The notes under the pieces are model-generated. The model did not search any database. It had not been told where the DNA came from and saw nothing but the letters and a program-made list of their open reading frames with translations. A program made the translations under genes and the position numbers. DNA of 64,000 nt from Eubacterium sp. OM08-24. GTDB lineage: Bacteria > Bacillota > Clostridia > Oscillospirales > Acutalibacteraceae. Shown piece by piece: positions 43,520 to 51,674 of this stretch. The stretch lies in NCBI RefSeq assembly GCF_003438075.1, contig NZ_QSTA01000007.1, positions 392 to 64,391 of the forward strand, in the 5' to 3' direction. How positions within the stretch are numbered: position 1 is the first letter of the stretch; every line of letters starts with the position of its first letter.

Positions 43520-44118
43520 TCAATATAAGAGAGCAAAAAAATTTACTGAGAGTAAAGCATAAAAAAATCCGAACAGCCTGTTCGGAAGAAATCAGAAACA
43601 GTCTTGATAAAGTTTTATTTGAAAAATTTATAGAGCTTAATGAATACAAGGAGTGTAAAATTCTGTTTGCATTTGTTTCTATGCCGATAGAAATTAACAC
43701 CTACCCTATTCTTGAAAAAGCTATTGCAGACGGAAAAATTCTTGCTCTGCCAAAGTGCAGGCAAAAAGAACCCGTTATGGATTTTTACAGCGTTGCCTCG
43801 CTTGACGATTTAAAAGAGGGCAAATATTCCATAATGGAGCCTGACACAAACCTCTGCCAAATAATCACAGATTATTCTGACGGACTTTGCCTTGTACCCG
43901 GACTTAGCTTTGATTTATACGGCTACCGACTTGGTTTTGGCAAGGGCTATTACGACAGATTTTTAAACCTGTTCGGCGGTGCAACAGTTGGGCTCTGCTA
44001 TTCAAGATGTGTAGAGCAAAAACTGCCGCATGGAATTTACGATAAGGCTGTTGACATTTTAATAACCGAAAAATTCACAAACGATACAAGAAATGTATTT
44101 GAAAAAGGAATGGTGTAA
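43510..44118 (+). CDS. 5-formyltetrahydrofolate cyclo-ligase
   Basis: 202 residues. LVPGLSFDLYGYRLGFGKGYYDRFL is the ATP and folate binding signature (PGxxFDxxGxRxGxGxGYYD), followed by VGLCYSRCVEQKLPHG. It converts 5-formyl-THF to 5,10-methenyl-THF, feeding the folate pool used by thyX in the same operon. It starts inside the DJ-1 gene. Confidence 0.94.
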   Translation: MPIINIREQKNLLRVKHKKIRTACSEEIRNSLDKVLFEKFIELNEYKECKILFAFVSMPIEINTYPILEKAIADGKILALPKCRQKEPVMDFYSVASLDDLKEGKYSIMEPDTNLCQIITDYSDGLCLVPGLSFDLYGYRLGFGKGYYDRFLNLFGGATVGLCYSRCVEQKLPHGIYDKAVDILITEKFTNDTRNVFEKGMV

Positions 44119-45450
44119 GTGAGCGAAGATAATAACATTCAGAACCTTGAAGAAAAACGCCGTCAAAAGGCTAAAAACTTCACTTTAAATATTCATGACA
44201 ATATTTTAGACGAGCCTGCCGAGCCGGCTAACAACGAGCCGCAGGAGCTTAACTCTTACAGTGGCGAAGATGTTAAGGCGCAGATGGCAAAGGATTCTAA
44301 ACAGGCTTTGAAAAAGAAAAAGAAACTCGACAAAAAACTTGCAAAAGCAAAAAATAAGCGCAACCGCAGAGTTTTTAGATTAATTTGGGCGGTTTCTGTG
44401 CTTATTGTGGGCGCAATGGCAGGTATGTTCTTTGTGGCAGGTATTGACGATATGCTTGCTATAAATCGTACCGAAAACAAAAGCGTAAAAATTGAAATTC
44501 CTGCAAATCCAAACCTTGACACCGTTGCAACCGTTCTTGAAAAGAATAATATCATTGAGGATAAAAACTATTTCAAGATGTTTGCAAAATTCACCAAGGC
44601 TGACGATGATTTTACGCAGGGTACATACGAAATCAAAACAAATATGGACTACGAGGCAATAATAAACTTCCTGCTCAGCAGTGTAAACCGTACAGATACT
44701 GTCAAGGTTACTATTCCCGAGGGCAGAAATGTTCTTGAAATTGCTAAATTGCTCAAAGAAAAAGGTGCTCTTGCAGATGAGGGCAAGTTCCTCGAGCTTT
44801 GTAATTCAAATCAGTTTGATGACGAATATTCTTTCCTTAAGGATATTAAAAACACTGATGATCGTTACTACAAGCTTGAAGGCTACCTATACCCTGATAC
44901 TTATACATTCTATAAAAACGAGGATGCCGAAAATGTTATTTATCGTTTCCTCAATAACTACGATACAAGACTTACCGAAAAGCAGGATGTCAGCGGTTAT
45001 GACAAGGTAACAACCATTGAGGAAATGCTCAAAAAGAACAGAAGTAATTACACTCTCGATCAGGTTATGATAGTTGCGTCTATAATTCAGTCGGAGGCTG
45101 CCGATACCGATGATATGTACTATATTTCATCTATCATTTACAATCGACTTAATGCCGACGAAGATATGGGTGTGCAGTATCTCGGACTTGACTCAACAAA
45201 GTTCTATCCGTACAGAACTCAGGCAGATGTTCCCGATGACGCAAGAGATACTTTTGAAAGCTCATACGATACTTATACCAAAGAGGGCTTACCGGCAGGT
45301 GAAATCTGTAATCCGGGTATGAACGCAATCATAGCCGCCCTCAATCCGAAGGATACAAATTACTACTTCTTCTGCCACGATAAAGACGGCAACGCTTACT
45401 ATGCATCTACAATTTATGAGCATAACGAAAACCTTGCAAATATTGAATAA
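44119..45450 (+). CDS. mltG: Endolytic murein transglycosylase MltG
   Basis: 443 residues from a GTG that directly follows the previous stop codon (TAAGTG). A basic, Lys-rich cytoplasmic tail of about 85 residues, one membrane helix (about 86-108), then a LysM-like domain and the catalytic YceG domain: MIVASIIQSEAADTDDMYYISSIIYNRL carries the active Glu (about 327), and GLPAGEICNPGMNAIIAALNP is a later motif. It cuts growing glycan strands and sets their length. Confidence 0.94.
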   Translation: MSEDNNIQNLEEKRRQKAKNFTLNIHDNILDEPAEPANNEPQELNSYSGEDVKAQMAKDSKQALKKKKKLDKKLAKAKNKRNRRVFRLIWAVSVLIVGAMAGMFFVAGIDDMLAINRTENKSVKIEIPANPNLDTVATVLEKNNIIEDKNYFKMFAKFTKADDDFTQGTYEIKTNMDYEAIINFLLSSVNRTDTVKVTIPEGRNVLEIAKLLKEKGALADEGKFLELCNSNQFDDEYSFLKDIKNTDDRYYKLEGYLYPDTYTFYKNEDAENVIYRFLNNYDTRLTEKQDVSGYDKVTTIEEMLKKNRSNYTLDQVMIVASIIQSEAADTDDMYYISSIIYNRLNADEDMGVQYLGLDSTKFYPYRTQADVPDDARDTFESSYDTYTKEGLPAGEICNPGMNAIIAALNPKDTNYYFFCHDKDGNAYYASTIYEHNENLANIE

Positions 45451-45465
45451 TTAGGAGATTTTTAT

Positions 45466-46686
45466 ATGATTACAAGACCGGAAGTGCTTGCACCGGCAGG
45501 TGATATGGAATGTCTGAACTCGGCGCTTTCATTTGGCGCAGACGCAGTATTCCTTGCCGGAAAAATGTTTGGTATGCGCTCTGCATCTAAGAATTTTGAC
45601 AATACACAATTAAAACAGGCTTGCGAGCTTGCCCACGCAAAGGGAGCAAAGCTGTATGTAACCTGCAATACACTGCCACGAAATAATGAGCTTGATTATT
45701 TACCCGATTATTTAAGCTATGCTCAGGAGTGCGGCGTTGACGCATTTATCATTGCCGATTTAGGAGTGTTTGAGGCGGCCAAAAAATATGCTCCAAAGGT
45801 TGCAAGACATATTTCAACACAAGCAGGTGTGACAAACTATGCAACTGCAAATGTACTTTATAATATGGGTGCGTCAAGGGTTGTACTCGCAAGAGAAATT
45901 CCGCTTGATGAAATTGCACAGATACGAGCAAAAATTCCGAAAGACCTTGAAATCGAGTGCTTTGTTCATGGTGCAATGTGCGTGTCGTTCTCCGGCAGAT
46001 GCCTTATTTCAAGCTATATGACGGGCAGAGATGCAAACCATGGCGACTGCGCACAGCCCTGCAGATGGAAATATCATCTTTTTGAAGAAAACAGAGAGGG
46101 TCAGTACTTCCCTGTTGAAGAGGACAGCAACGGCACATATCTTTACAATTCAAGGGATTTATGTATGATAGAGCATATTCCGGAGCTTGTAAAAGCAGGT
46201 GTGTCGAGCCTTAAAATTGAAGGCAGAGCAAAGTCTGCGTACTACACTGCTGTTACTACAAACGCTTACCGCCACGCAGTTGACGGATTTATGGCTAAGG
46301 GCGAAAATTATGTGCTTGAGCCATGGATTAAAGAGGAACTTGAAAAAATCAGCCATCGTGAATACAATACAGGCTTTTACTTTGGCAGAGAACCGGGACA
46401 GGTTACAGGCAACGGCGGTTATATCAGACATTACGATGTTGTTGCAGTAAGTGAAAAATCAGTTGATGATACCACAACCGAAATTACTCAGAGAAATAAA
46501 TTCCTTGTTGGCGATACGCTTGATGTTCTTCCACCAAGCGGTATTCCTTTCAATGTAAAGTGCATATCACTTACTGACGAATACGGAAATTCGGTTGACT
46601 CTGCCCCCCACGCTATGCAAAAGCTGACAATGAAAAGTGACTTGAAAATTCCCGATGGCTCGGTAATCAGAAAAAAGAAAGATTAA
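45466..46686 (+). CDS. U32 family peptidase-like protein
   Basis: 406 residues. APAGDMECLNSALSFGADAVFL opens the TIM barrel, ARHISTQAGVTNYATANVL is the central motif, and ECFVHGAMCVSFSGRCLISSY plus GDCAQPCRWKY carry the conserved Cys that bind a metal cluster in the RlhA/TrhP group. Members near mltG are linked to tRNA or rRNA hydroxylation rather than proteolysis. Last gene of the thyX operon. LEEKS-like collagenase activity is not inferred. Confidence 0.9.
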   Translation: MITRPEVLAPAGDMECLNSALSFGADAVFLAGKMFGMRSASKNFDNTQLKQACELAHAKGAKLYVTCNTLPRNNELDYLPDYLSYAQECGVDAFIIADLGVFEAAKKYAPKVARHISTQAGVTNYATANVLYNMGASRVVLAREIPLDEIAQIRAKIPKDLEIECFVHGAMCVSFSGRCLISSYMTGRDANHGDCAQPCRWKYHLFEENREGQYFPVEEDSNGTYLYNSRDLCMIEHIPELVKAGVSSLKIEGRAKSAYYTAVTTNAYRHAVDGFMAKGENYVLEPWIKEELEKISHREYNTGFYFGREPGQVTGNGGYIRHYDVVAVSEKSVDDTTTEITQRNKFLVGDTLDVLPPSGIPFNVKCISLTDEYGNSVDSAPHAMQKLTMKSDLKIPDGSVIRKKKD

Positions 46687-46735
46687 AAGACTATTATTTA
46701 TTTACTCTAACGCACAAAGTTTAGCTTTATAAACT

Positions 46736-46795
46736 TAAAATTTAGGTCAACCCTTTTTAAAGGGTTGCGGGTTTGGGCAGAGCCCATAAAAAGTT
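46736..46795 (+). repeat. Dispersed repeat family, fragment C (short arm plus right interior end)
   Basis: AAATTTAGGTCAACCC, AAAGGGTTGCGGGTTTGGGC and then AGAGCCCATAAAA. This is the reverse complement of the right end of copy B, including its interior edge ATGGGCTCTGCC. Confidence 0.85.
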
Positions 46796-46981
46796 TCCTT
46801 TTTAACAAACTCGCAGGCGCAAACAGCCTGCTGTTTGCGTGCTAAAACTAAGTTTGAAAAAACAGGCGACAGCCTTTTAAAAAAGGAATAATCACAGATA
46901 TGCCGTCAACGCATAGCGATGACGGCATAAGTTTTTAGAATATCTTTTGTTAGCAAAGCAACGGCATAACACACAAAATCT

Positions 46982-47112
46982 ATCTTCTTCTATCCAGACT
47001 ATACTGTTGGTCTTGGAATTTCACCAAATCCTGACTTGAACCTTGCCAAGTCCTGCGTTTTCACGCTCGCGGACTATACCGCCAATCGGGAATCTCACCC
47101 TGCCCTGAAGAT
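46982..47112 (-). ncRNA. FMN riboswitch (RFN element) without a downstream gene
   Basis: Minus strand: ATCTTCAGGGCAGGGTGAGA, TTCCCGATTGGCGGTATAGT, CCGCGAGCGTGAAAACGC, CAGGATTTGGTGAAATTCCA, AGACCAACAGTATAGTCTGG and a closing GAAGAAGAT that pairs with the opening ATCTTC. All conserved cores of the FMN aptamer are present. On the minus strand the next 295 bases to the U32 stop hold no gene, and the U32 gene is on the other strand. Normally such aptamers control rib or ribU genes. Confidence 0.95.
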
Positions 47113-47134
47113 ACATTATTCAGTTGTCAGATAA

Positions 47135-47163
47135 ATTATAGATTGCTATTTATGACTTTTCAA
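47135..47163 (-). promoter_or_regulatory. Promoter of the orphan FMN riboswitch
   Basis: Minus strand TTGAAA, 17-base spacer, TATAAT, about 22 bases before the aptamer. It lies after the nitroreductase stop, so the riboswitch has its own start. Confidence 0.75.
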
Positions 47164-47226
47164 GACAGTCTGCATATTTCGGAAACTTTTCAGAAGTATC
47201 CGTTTTAACACCAACACTTCTTTCAG

Positions 47227-47745
47227 TTACAACTTTTCGTAATGTACTAACTCATCCAAAGAAATACGCTGTGTGGCATGACGCTCTGGGTCAGCAGGAT
47301 TTTCATTTGAATAACCAATCGCCAAAATGTTAATAGGCTCAAGGGTATCTGGCAGTTGAAATTCCTTTTTGATGACATCGGTCTTGAAGTAGCAAATCCA
47401 TACAGAACCTAATCCCAACTCGGTTGCTTCTATCATCATGTGGTCTGTAAGAATTGACGCATCTATATCAACAGTCTGCTTTCTGTCGAATGGACGAGTC
47501 CATGCTTTAGTATGTTCGGAACAAACAATGATTGCCAGAGGTGCTCCGTAAAGGTTTGCAGCTTTTCCGATTTTGTTTAATCCCTCATCCTCTTGCACAA
47601 CAATAAGACGGACAGGCTGCAAATTGGCTGCGGTAGGTGCAACATGAGCAGCAAACAAAATCTTTTCTAACTTTTCCTGCTCCACCTTTTGACTTGTGTA
47701 ATCACGGACAGAATATCGTGATTTAGCAATTTCTAAGAAGTTCAT
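47227..47745 (-). CDS. Nitroreductase family protein
   Basis: 172 residues. MNFLEIAKSRYSVRDYTSQKVEQEKL holds the RYSVRDY phosphate-binding Arg of FMN nitroreductases, AAHVAPTAANLQPVRLIVVQ follows, and GLGSVWICYFKT and ILAIGYSNENPADPERH close the FMN site. It probably reduces quinones, nitro-aromatics or related compounds with NAD(P)H. It diverges from an HxlR regulator gene with a palindrome-rich region between, a setup like YodB-yodC and HypR-hypO of Bacillus subtilis. Confidence 0.93.
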   Translation of the reverse strand: MNFLEIAKSRYSVRDYTSQKVEQEKLEKILFAAHVAPTAANLQPVRLIVVQEDEGLNKIGKAANLYGAPLAIIVCSEHTKAWTRPFDRKQTVDIDASILTDHMMIEATELGLGSVWICYFKTDVIKKEFQLPDTLEPINILAIGYSNENPADPERHATQRISLDELVHYEKL

Positions 47746-47767
47746 AAGTTTTCCTCCTGTTACTAAG

Positions 47768-47824
47768 CTTGATTTTTGGGTGTCCCCGTACTATAATTAT
47801 ATACAAAACAAATCAAAAATCAAG
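47768..47824. promoter_or_regulatory. Inverted repeat around the nitroreductase promoter
   Basis: CTTGATTTTTG and CAAAAATCAAG are perfect 11-bp arms 35 bases apart. The minus promoter TTGATT-16-TATAAT (47796-47823) has its -35 box inside the right arm. Confidence 0.6.
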
Positions 47825-47829
47825 AATGC

Positions 47830-47858
47830 ACTTTTTAGGTATATACTATCTAAAAAGT
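47830..47858. promoter_or_regulatory. HxlR operator candidate
   Basis: ACTTTTTAG and CTAAAAAGT, perfect 9-bp arms around GTATATACTAT, which includes a TATACT -10 box for hxlR. Autoregulation is likely. Confidence 0.7.
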
Positions 47859-47875
47859 AAGTTAGGAGAAAATCT

Positions 47876-48235
47876 ATGAGTATAAAGTGTAAAAGTGGTT
47901 ATAACTGTCCCGTAGAAGCAACAATTGACTTAATTGGCGGGAAATATAAATCGGTTATTCTGTGGCATCTCATGGGTAAAACCCTGCGGTATAGTGAACT
48001 GCATAAATTAGTCCCAAACGCAACTGATAAAATGTTAGCACAACAGTTGAGAGAACTTGAAAACGATGGACTGATTAACAGAAAAGTCTATCCTGTTGTC
48101 CCGCCGAGAACGGAATACTCTTTAACAGATTTCGGTAATACTCTTACCCCCATTTTAGATGCTATGTGTGATTGGGGAACAGTTTATTTAGAGGAATCGG
48201 ATATTAAATCTACTTGTTGCAAATCTAAAAAATAA
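47876..48235 (+). CDS. HxlR/DUF24 family winged-helix regulator
   Basis: 119 residues. The signature CPVEATIDLIGGKYKSVILWHLMGKTLRYSELHKLVP and MLAQQLRELENDGLINRKVYPVVPPRTEYSLT is that of the HxlR (DUF24) family. Cys5 and Cys11 lie just before the helix-turn-helix; a conserved Cys at this place senses disulfide or quinone stress in YodB and HypR. A Cys pair also closes the tail (STCCKSKK). Likely represses the divergent nitroreductase and itself. Confidence 0.92.
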   Translation: MSIKCKSGYNCPVEATIDLIGGKYKSVILWHLMGKTLRYSELHKLVPNATDKMLAQQLRELENDGLINRKVYPVVPPRTEYSLTDFGNTLTPILDAMCDWGTVYLEESDIKSTCCKSKK

Positions 48236-48437
48236 AATTATCATCGGCTCTGCGTCTTATGCGTCTGGCTCACTCATAATATATGTTGGCAGTCTTTTAG
48301 CATTGAAACCTCTTGATATAGGAGATTTAATCTCTCATATCAAGAGATTTCACATCGTTTAATTAGAAGCCACATCTCTGTAAAATAAAAATAACTTTTT
48401 GCTGTTGCAATTTACAGGCTCTCGCTGTTATGTTCAG

Positions 48438-48590
48438 TCGCCAAATGAGTCATTTGGCTATCAAAAAAATTTGCGATAGCATAAAGTTTTGTGGGCGTTG
48501 CCCACACCCACAACCTTTGAAAAGGTTGACCAAACTTTTTTATTTTTGGTCGGAAAGAATTGCTTATGTCCTGCTATGTCACTCGACTAA
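48438..48590 (-). repeat. Dispersed repeat family, fragment E (left interior end plus long arm)
   Basis: GCCAAATGAGTCATTTGGCT and GCATAAAGTTTTGTGGGCG match the left interior of copies B and D in reverse. CCACAACCTTTGAAAAGG and TTGACCAAACTTTTTT are the long-arm palindrome. The outer tail (GGTCGGAAAGAATTGC) has diverged, so the right boundary is approximate. Confidence 0.78.
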
Positions 48591-48637
48591 AGCTGAGATA
48601 AAACGCACTCCCCCACTAACAAATATCCAAAAACAAA

Positions 48638-48670
48638 AGCGCCGATGCAACATCACATTACATCGGCGCT
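48638..48670 (-). terminator. Terminator of the DUF896 gene
   Basis: AGCGCCGATG / CATCGGCGCT, 10-bp stem with a 13-base loop; tail TTTTGTTTTT on minus. Confidence 0.88.
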
Positions 48671-48676
48671 TAATTT

Positions 48677-48898
48677 TTACTTATTATTTTTCTTTTTTGC
48701 GGCAGATTTAAACGGAACTACCGAGCCATCCTCCTGCTTTATGCTTACATTATCAAGAGTGTTGTCAAATTGCGCTCTGATTTCCGAAAGATACACCGCA
48801 TAAAGCTGCTTTTGCTCTGCCTGCTCCTCGGCATTTAATCCGAGTGTTTTCTTTTTCTTTGCAAGCTCATTTATTCTTTCAATTAATTTTTTATCCAT
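48677..48898 (-). CDS. DUF896 (YnzC family) small protein
   Basis: 73 residues from the ATG at 48898 (MDKKLIERINELAKKKKTLGLNAEE); GGAAGTG precedes it, and the longer frame to 48976 runs through the terminator of the upstream gene. The family core ERINELAKKKKTLGLNAEEQAEQKQLYAVYL is clear. YnzC of Bacillus sits in the SOS-induced yneA operon; function unknown. The Lys/Asn-rich end (AAKKKNNK) is typical. Confidence 0.9.
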   Translation of the reverse strand: MDKKLIERINELAKKKKTLGLNAEEQAEQKQLYAVYLSEIRAQFDNTLDNVSIKQEDGSVVPFKSAAKKKNNK

Positions 48899-48954
48899 AA
48901 TTATCACTTCCTGCCTTAATAATATCACACTGAAATAAATTTTGCAACACAAAA

Positions 48955-48988
48955 GCCGTATCATATGGACAACCATAAGATACGGCTA
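48955..48988 (-). terminator. Terminator of the NlpC/P60 gene
   Basis: AGCCGTATC / GATACGGCT outer stem with an inner TATGG/CCATA pair; TTTTG tail on minus. Confidence 0.8.
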
Positions 48989-48992
48989 ATAT

Positions 48993-50567
48993 TTACCAGT
49001 AACGAGCCTCTGTCTTTACTCTTGTGTAAGATTTTTTACTTCTTGCTCTGCGTGCTTTTTTAGATGCCTTAACATTTTTAATAATGAAAACACCGCCAAA
49101 AACTGAGAGTAAAGCAAGTACAACTACAAACCAAAGTCCTACATTAAGGTTGCGCTTAACAACTGCTGAGAAAAATACAGGTGCATCAGCTGATGTATTT
49201 GAAAGCGCTTTCTTTGTAACCTTGTTTGCGGCTGACGCTACAACTGCGGCTGAATGTGCGTAGTTCTGATTCTGTGTGTTCTGCAATACGAACTGTGAAG
49301 AACCGCCCTGCGGCATTGCGTACGGGCCTGTATATTCTACTGAAGTAGCAAGAGCATATCCGTTATTTGAAAGTGCTGTTGCCGAGAACATTGCCTGATA
49401 TGTAGCCTGATCTACAATACCTGTTGCCTCAAGGTTGTTAGCAAGCTGGAATGCCTCAACAGCCTGTAAGGTTGTTTCACCAAAATAGCCTGTTGCAATT
49501 TCGTTAAAGAAACCAAGGATTGCAAGTCTGTTCTGAATTGTAAGTACTGCGTTACTCTGATCGCCTAACTGATATGTAGGTGTCTGTTCTGCAAGCAATG
49601 CCTGAGCATCGGCATATGTAGGACAATCGTCTGAGTAGAGGACATCTCTGTCTGTACCCGAAATACCGTCTACCGCAACTCCTGCTGCCTGCTGGAACTG
49701 AGTGTACGCAGCCTCTGTTGCATCATCAAACTTACCTGTTACTTCGCCTGTATAATAACCAAGCTCCTTAAGTCTTTCCTGAATCTTCTTTACTTCGTCA
49801 CCCTCATCACCGTTCTTATATAAGCTCGGCTCTGTCTGAGATTCTTCCTTTACCTCTTCAGTTGAACTGCTGTCATCATTTGTTGATGAATTATCAGAAC
49901 TGCTGTCCGAAGAGCTGCTGTCCGAAGAGCTGTTGTCTGAACTTGAGGAACTGCTTGACGAATTTGATGAGGACGGATTTGACGGGGTATCGCTTGATCT
50001 GCCCTTTGAGTCAAAATAATAGGTTGTTCCGTCAATTGTTCTCGATGTATTTACAATGTATTCGCCGTTTTCATAATAATAATAATCACCGTTGAACTGT
50101 TCCCAACCGTTTTCAATATAATCAATAGCGCCTACCTTGTACCACTGTGTCCAACCCATATAATCAAGGGTGTCATAGCATACATCTTCATCGTCATTTC
50201 TTGCATCTACTGCCATACCGTCACCGATATAAACACCGACATGGCCATCCATATGAAGTCCCAAGCCGTGTACTCGTGGAATACCGTTGCTTATGTATCC
50301 ACTCTCGCTCGATGCATAAAGCTGTGAATCGCCGCCTCTTGCGTTACCTCCGCAATAGGAATAGATAAGTCCAGAGCAGTCTACCGTACCGGGAGTAGCT
50401 CCGCCGTAAACATAGCTCCAACCGCTGTAATATGCATTGAGCGCCCACTCTGCAAGACCTGCGCCTGTGCCGGATGCGTGAGCTGTGGTACTGCCTGCGG
50501 CCGCACAAGCACCCGAAAGCATTGTCACACTCAACAGCACAGAAGCAATTTTCTTACTTCGCTGCAT
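48993..50567 (-). CDS. NlpC/P60 cell-wall hydrolase with PG-binding repeats and membrane anchor
   Basis: 524 residues from the ATG at 50567, set by GGAGGT 7 bases ahead. Signal peptide about 1-32, NlpC/P60 domain about 35-145 with catalytic Cys64 (GTVDCSGLIYSYC) and His109 (MDGHVGVYIGDG); the third residue is less clear in DARNDDED. A cell-wall-binding type repeat with many Tyr follows (about 150-190), a Ser/Asp-rich linker (about 190-240), two PG_binding_1 domains (about 255-310 and 330-395), and a carboxy-terminal membrane helix with a strongly basic tail. It would cut stem peptides while tethered to the membrane. Single gene. Confidence 0.9.
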   Translation of the reverse strand: MQRSKKIASVLLSVTMLSGACAAAGSTTAHASGTGAGLAEWALNAYYSGWSYVYGGATPGTVDCSGLIYSYCGGNARGGDSQLYASSESGYISNGIPRVHGLGLHMDGHVGVYIGDGMAVDARNDDEDVCYDTLDYMGWTQWYKVGAIDYIENGWEQFNGDYYYYENGEYIVNTSRTIDGTTYYFDSKGRSSDTPSNPSSSNSSSSSSSSDNSSSDSSSSDSSSDNSSTNDDSSSTEEVKEESQTEPSLYKNGDEGDEVKKIQERLKELGYYTGEVTGKFDDATEAAYTQFQQAAGVAVDGISGTDRDVLYSDDCPTYADAQALLAEQTPTYQLGDQSNAVLTIQNRLAILGFFNEIATGYFGETTLQAVEAFQLANNLEATGIVDQATYQAMFSATALSNNGYALATSVEYTGPYAMPQGGSSQFVLQNTQNQNYAHSAAVVASAANKVTKKALSNTSADAPVFFSAVVKRNLNVGLWFVVVLALLSVFGGVFIIKNVKASKKARRARSKKSYTRVKTEARYW

Positions 50568-50648
50568 TATAATTACCTCCAATTGTTTTAAGCGCAATTA
50601 CAGATGATTAGTTACATCAAAATTACACTTATTAACAAAACTGTAATA

Positions 50649-50677
50649 ATTATAGCAGATAAGTCATAAAAAATCAA
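50649..50677 (-). promoter_or_regulatory. Promoter of the NlpC/P60 gene
   Basis: Minus strand TTGATT, 17-base spacer, TATAAT; leader about 75 bases. Confidence 0.75.
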
Positions 50678-50858
50678 CCCCTTGTTTAGTATATCTCCCC
50701 CTTTTTGGTAAAAGGCACAATAAAATTAGGTTTTTGTTTCTAATTAAGAATTATATTTGAATATTCGGTTACAAAACAAGTAAAATTTTGTAACATTTTG
50801 AAATAATTAGAAATTGTATGATAAGATTTTAAAAAGATTATATCATAATTAAGAAAAA

Positions 50859-50903
50859 AAGTTTCTATTCTAAAAGTTGTGGTAACATTTAGAATAGAAA
50901 CTT
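50859..50903 (-). terminator. Terminator of the YcxB-like gene
   Basis: AAGTTTCTATTCTAAA / TTTAGAATAGAAACTT, 16-bp stem with T runs on both strands, directly after the stop at 50906. Confidence 0.88.
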
Positions 50904-50905
50904 TT

Positions 50906-51571
50906 TTATAAGACGGCAATTATTAAATTAATTAAAAACAGAACGATTGCAAGGCACATAAAAACAAAGGCAACCTTCTTTTGATTGGTAACATTAATAA
51001 CAACTTTCTTTTTAATATTAGGTGATTTGCTGAATATGTAAGAAATAAAATCTACATTATTGGTGTTGTTTTTTATATCTTTGCCTATAATCAAAAACAA
51101 ATTAAACTGCAATTTTAAAAGAAAGTATTTTTCGGTTTTGTAAACTCCCGTAACGCTTGAATAATCAAATTCTCTTGATGTATCCTTTGTTACAGTGATA
51201 ATTTTTTCGCCAAAATAAGTAGTGTGAGTAATGTACTTTTCACCGGTAGTAAACAAAGCTCTTTTATAGTTGTTTTTAATAGTTCTCTGTGTTTTAAAAT
51301 ATATTACTCCCATAAGCAAAATGATTACTGCGGATAATATCATATATAATTGAATATCACTTGTAGTTTCACTGTGAAAATAATAATTAAAAGATTTTAG
51401 GATTAATATTCGTGTTGTTATAAAACCCGTTATGATAAATTCAATTATAAATATTATTGCCAATCTTTTATAGCTTACATTGTTAAAGTCTAAATAATCT
51501 TGTTCGTTCATTACAATTTTTGATTCGAAATCGTATTTATAATCACTGATATTTATATTTTCATTATCCAT
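50906..51571 (-). CDS. YcxB-like membrane protein
   Basis: 221 residues from the ATG at 51571 (MDNENINISDYKYDFESK); GAGGTGG is ahead. Two membrane helices near 42-60 and 76-95 are followed by a soluble domain (KYITHTTYFGEKIITVTKDTSREFDYSSVTGVYKTEKYFLL), the pattern of the YcxB family, and a last helix at the end (VAFVFMCLAIVLFLINLIIAVL), which is unusual. Function unknown. AT-rich like its surroundings. Confidence 0.65.
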   Translation of the reverse strand: MDNENINISDYKYDFESKIVMNEQDYLDFNNVSYKRLAIIFIIEFIITGFITTRILILKSFNYYFHSETTSDIQLYMILSAVIILLMGVIYFKTQRTIKNNYKRALFTTGEKYITHTTYFGEKIITVTKDTSREFDYSSVTGVYKTEKYFLLKLQFNLFLIIGKDIKNNTNNVDFISYIFSKSPNIKKKVVINVTNQKKVAFVFMCLAIVLFLINLIIAVL

Positions 51572-51674
51572 TTTTACCACCTCAATATAATGTTATCATA
51601 ATGATAAGTAAATGTAAATAAAATGGTATAAAATAATAAATTATGGCTTATTGCACGATTAAGACTAAATAATT

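Larger units (their letters stand above)
46687..47226. other. 540-bp intergenic region: repeat fragment C, stray hairpins, orphan FMN riboswitch
   Basis: No gene is seen. In plus order: repeat fragment C, a perfect CGCAAACAGC / GCTGTTTGCG stem (46818-46839), an ATGCCGTCA / TGACGGCAT stem (46900-46928), the FMN aptamer on the minus strand, and its own promoter. The longest frame behind the riboswitch is five codons. Confidence 0.7.
48236..48676. other. 441-bp intergenic region with repeat fragment E and a hairpin
   Basis: CTCTTGATAT ... ATATCAAGAG with an inner GAGA/TCTC stem lies at 48310-48346, perhaps the hxlR terminator though it has no T run. Then comes repeat fragment E, then the terminator of the minus-strand DUF896 gene. 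No gene is supported. Confidence 0.6.
50568..50905. other. 338-bp intergenic region: NlpC/P60 leader and promoter, AT-rich spacer, terminator
   Basis: Holds the promoter at 50649-50677, an AT-rich stretch with no pattern recognised, and the hairpin at 50859-50903. No gene seen. Confidence 0.6.

Noticed and set aside
46900..46928. ATGCCGTCA/TGACGGCAT stem as the riboswitch terminator
   Set aside because: It lies more than 50 bases from the aptamer, lacks a T run on the minus strand and cannot be shown to compete with the aptamer stems.
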